Shown one piece after another: positions 62,584 through 64,000 of a stretch of 64,000 bases of DNA. The translations under genes were made by a program, and so were the position numbers. Below the pieces are notes generated by a model. That model saw only the letters and a program-made list of their open reading frames with translations, made no database searches and was not told the origin of the DNA. The stretch is from Pullulanibacillus camelliae. GTDB taxonomy: Bacteria > Bacillota > Bacilli > Bacillales > Sporolactobacillaceae. Location: contig NZ_BMIR01000015.1 in the NCBI RefSeq assembly GCF_014642655.1, positions 1 to 64,000 on the forward strand. Reading direction: 5' to 3'. Position 1 is the first letter of the stretch; the number at the start of each line of letters is the position of its first letter.

Positions 62584-63483
62584 TTGGTTTTTTTTAATAT
62601 TGTTTTACCCGTTTTTATCGTATTTGGTTTTGGCTATTTGATACAAAAGCTGTTTCATTTGCAGCTGCTTTCAATTTCTACAACTGTGATGTACATCTTA
62701 ACGCCCTGTTTGGCGTTTAAGACCTTTTCAGAAGCAGAATTAGATTTGAGTACACTCTACATCTTAATCTTTGCTTTGTCCTTGATGGGGCTTCAATTAG
62801 CGTTACTATATCTTTACATAAAAATAAGACGGCTTACAATAAAAGATTATTGTGGCATGGTGTTATCTGTCGTGTTTATGAATAGTGGAAATTATGGTGT
62901 CCCCGTTGCCTTGTTTGCTTTCGGGAAAGCTGGCATGCATCCCGCTGTGTTCCTCATGGTTATCCAATCGCTGCTTATGAGTACCGTCGGATTATATTTT
63001 GCTGCTAAAGGCGGTGAAAGGGATACGCACATTTCACCACTTAGGCGTGTTTTAAAAGTTCCTATTGCTTATGGAGCGGTGATCGGTGCTCTATTTAGTC
63101 TTTGGCATTTCTCTTTACCCGAGGCTCTTCAGCGTCCCGTTGATCTTATTTCAGATGCAACGGTGCCAATGGTTATGCTGCTACTCGGCATGCAGCTTGC
63201 CAATATTTCTTTTAAAAAAATAGAGGTTGAAAAGGTAAGTGCTGCAGTGATTGGAAGGCTTGTTGTCTCACCACTCATTGCTCTTTTTCTCATTTGGTTA
63301 CTTCCTGTGAGCGGCATTGTGGAAAAGGTGTTGCTCTTGACAGCCGCAATGCCAACGGCGGCAAATACAACGATGTTTGCGATGCAATTTAATGCAAAGA
63401 CAAATCTGGTCACAACGACGACACTTTTAACGACTCTGCTTAGCATCCTTTCCACTCCTTTATGGATTCATCTCTTAATATGA
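62584..63483 (+). CDS. AEC-family (auxin efflux carrier-like) permease
   Basis: A 299-residue membrane protein with about ten helices in two halves, of the AEC/malate permease type: FFNIVLPVFIVFGFGYLIQK first, the conserved VFMNSGNYGVPVALFAFG, and in the second half LLLTAAMPTAANTTMFAMQF. TTG 62584 follows AGGGGGAGA by five bases and gives the usual AEC N-terminus; the frame opens earlier (62551) with a basic stretch. Bacterial members export or import organic acids or related molecules; the substrate cannot be read. Confidence 0.85.
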   Translation: MVFFNIVLPVFIVFGFGYLIQKLFHLQLLSISTTVMYILTPCLAFKTFSEAELDLSTLYILIFALSLMGLQLALLYLYIKIRRLTIKDYCGMVLSVVFMNSGNYGVPVALFAFGKAGMHPAVFLMVIQSLLMSTVGLYFAAKGGERDTHISPLRRVLKVPIAYGAVIGALFSLWHFSLPEALQRPVDLISDATVPMVMLLLGMQLANISFKKIEVEKVSAAVIGRLVVSPLIALFLIWLLPVSGIVEKVLLLTAAMPTAANTTMFAMQFNAKTNLVTTTTLLTTLLSILSTPLWIHLLI

Positions 63484-63536
63484 GGCATGAACCCTGCTAT
63501 CCCATTTAGAATATAGTAAGTGGGAGGAGGGAAATC

Positions 63537-64000
63537 ATGGCTCAGCGTTTTAATTTTCGCCCAATTAATGCATTGAGAGATAGACAAACGATTGTTCAAT
63601 TCCGAAAGGATTCCTATATTGTTAGTTTTGGTACTCCGGATGAATTAGGTGATGAGGAGTTGTATGTGGCTTGGATGGCAATGGCGGCAGCGATGGAGCC
63701 AGAGGGCTTTGTTATCATGGAATGTGAGGGCAAGCCTATTGGACAAATGGAGCTAGAGGTGATCCTATATGACGGTCACCCCATTGGTTATGTTGATTTA
63801 TTTTATTTAATCCCTGAATATCGTAACCGTGGTCTTGGGAAAAGGCAGATTGACTATGCGGAAGCCTATTTTAAGAGGAAGGGCCTGACAGAATACCATT
63901 TGCGTGTATCCCCAACGAATAAAAGGGCCTTGCGTTTTTATGAAAAGCACGGTTTGAAGAAAATGATGACGGAGCAGCTCACACAAACCGTGATAAGAAT
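63537..64000 (+). CDS. GNAT-family N-acetyltransferase (partial, right edge)
   Basis: The first 154 or so residues of a GNAT enzyme; the end lies outside the window. The acetyl-CoA binding motif is PEYRNRGLGKRQIDYAEAYF, and the terminal motif ALRFYEKHGLKK is also present. The N-terminal part RFNFRPINALRDRQTIVQFR is family-variable. GGAGGAGGG before the ATG. The acceptor substrate is unknown. Confidence 0.85.
   Translation, partial: MAQRFNFRPINALRDRQTIVQFRKDSYIVSFGTPDELGDEELYVAWMAMAAAMEPEGFVIMECEGKPIGQMELEVILYDGHPIGYVDLFYLIPEYRNRGLGKRQIDYAEAYFKRKGLTEYHLRVSPTNKRALRFYEKHGLKKMMTEQLTQTVIR

Overview
The window comes from a spore-forming, low- to moderate-GC Gram-positive bacterium of the order Bacillales. 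It carries spore genes (splAB, yunB, lytH, yutH, CotF-like coat genes), SufCDSUB, SigI/RsgI, GlpP-controlled glpD, S-box leaders and a long run of genes that Bacillus subtilis also keeps together (yus, yun, yut, yui/yum, yug). The protein sequences and gene fusions are diverged enough that I would not name a genus. Almost all of it is chromosomal core; the accessory material lies between operons. LAYOUT: 0-5 kb: a secreted NlpC/P60-LysM hydrolase and a TetR/YhgE pair with matching operators. 5-11.4 kb: two coat-like genes, then the fadN-fadA-fadE beta-oxidation operon behind a perfect FadR box. 11.4-13 kb: repeat DNA and CRISPR array 1. 13.4-17.9 kb: ArsC/Spx-like protein, gcvH, a thioredoxin-like protein, sigI-rsgI and an SCP2-like protein. 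17.9-20.9 kb: two tandem SAM-I riboswitches ahead of metY-hom. 21-22.9 kb: a CMD-family protein and two dispersed repeat families. 23-28.2 kb: sufCDSUB. 28.5-43.8 kb: splAB and the yun/yut/yui block (spore cortex hydrolase, PgpA, dapF, Fe-S carriers, NDH-2). 43.9-44.7 kb: two divergent XRE regulators with three matching operator-like palindromes. 45-50.6 kb: asparagine synthetase, S1-domain protein, butanol-dehydrogenase-like enzyme, pgi. 50.7-52 kb: tandem repeats and CRISPR array 2. 52-54.8 kb: YggT, fumC and a Fur-boxed heme monooxygenase. 55-57.1 kb: tRNA-Ala with a 2-kb insertion carrying a neutral-ceramidase-like gene. 57-64 kb: small genes, a GH25 lysozyme, glpP-glpD, an AEC transporter and a GNAT gene running off the right edge. 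HOW IT WORKS TOGETHER: most operons have a legible control element: FadR for fatty-acid oxidation, SAM riboswitches for methionine synthesis, Fur for heme iron, an antiterminator hairpin for glycerol, and a self-regulating TetR for YhgE. MOST INTERESTING: (1) two type I-C-like CRISPR arrays about 39 kb apart with the same leader, each preceded by the same 'aacaaaag' tandem repeats, differing by one loop base, and with no cas gene in the window; the second is cut off inside its last repeat by a fragment of a dispersed repeat. (2) A tRNA-Ala(GGC) whose 3' 43 bp is duplicated 1.9 kb downstream, bracketing a ceramidase-like gene and a decayed integrase-like fragment, i.e. the relic of an integrated element. 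(3) Two intergenic repeat families (about 250-315 bp ending in a terminator-like hairpin, and about 160 bp) seeded throughout. I found no clearly new defence or biosynthetic system.
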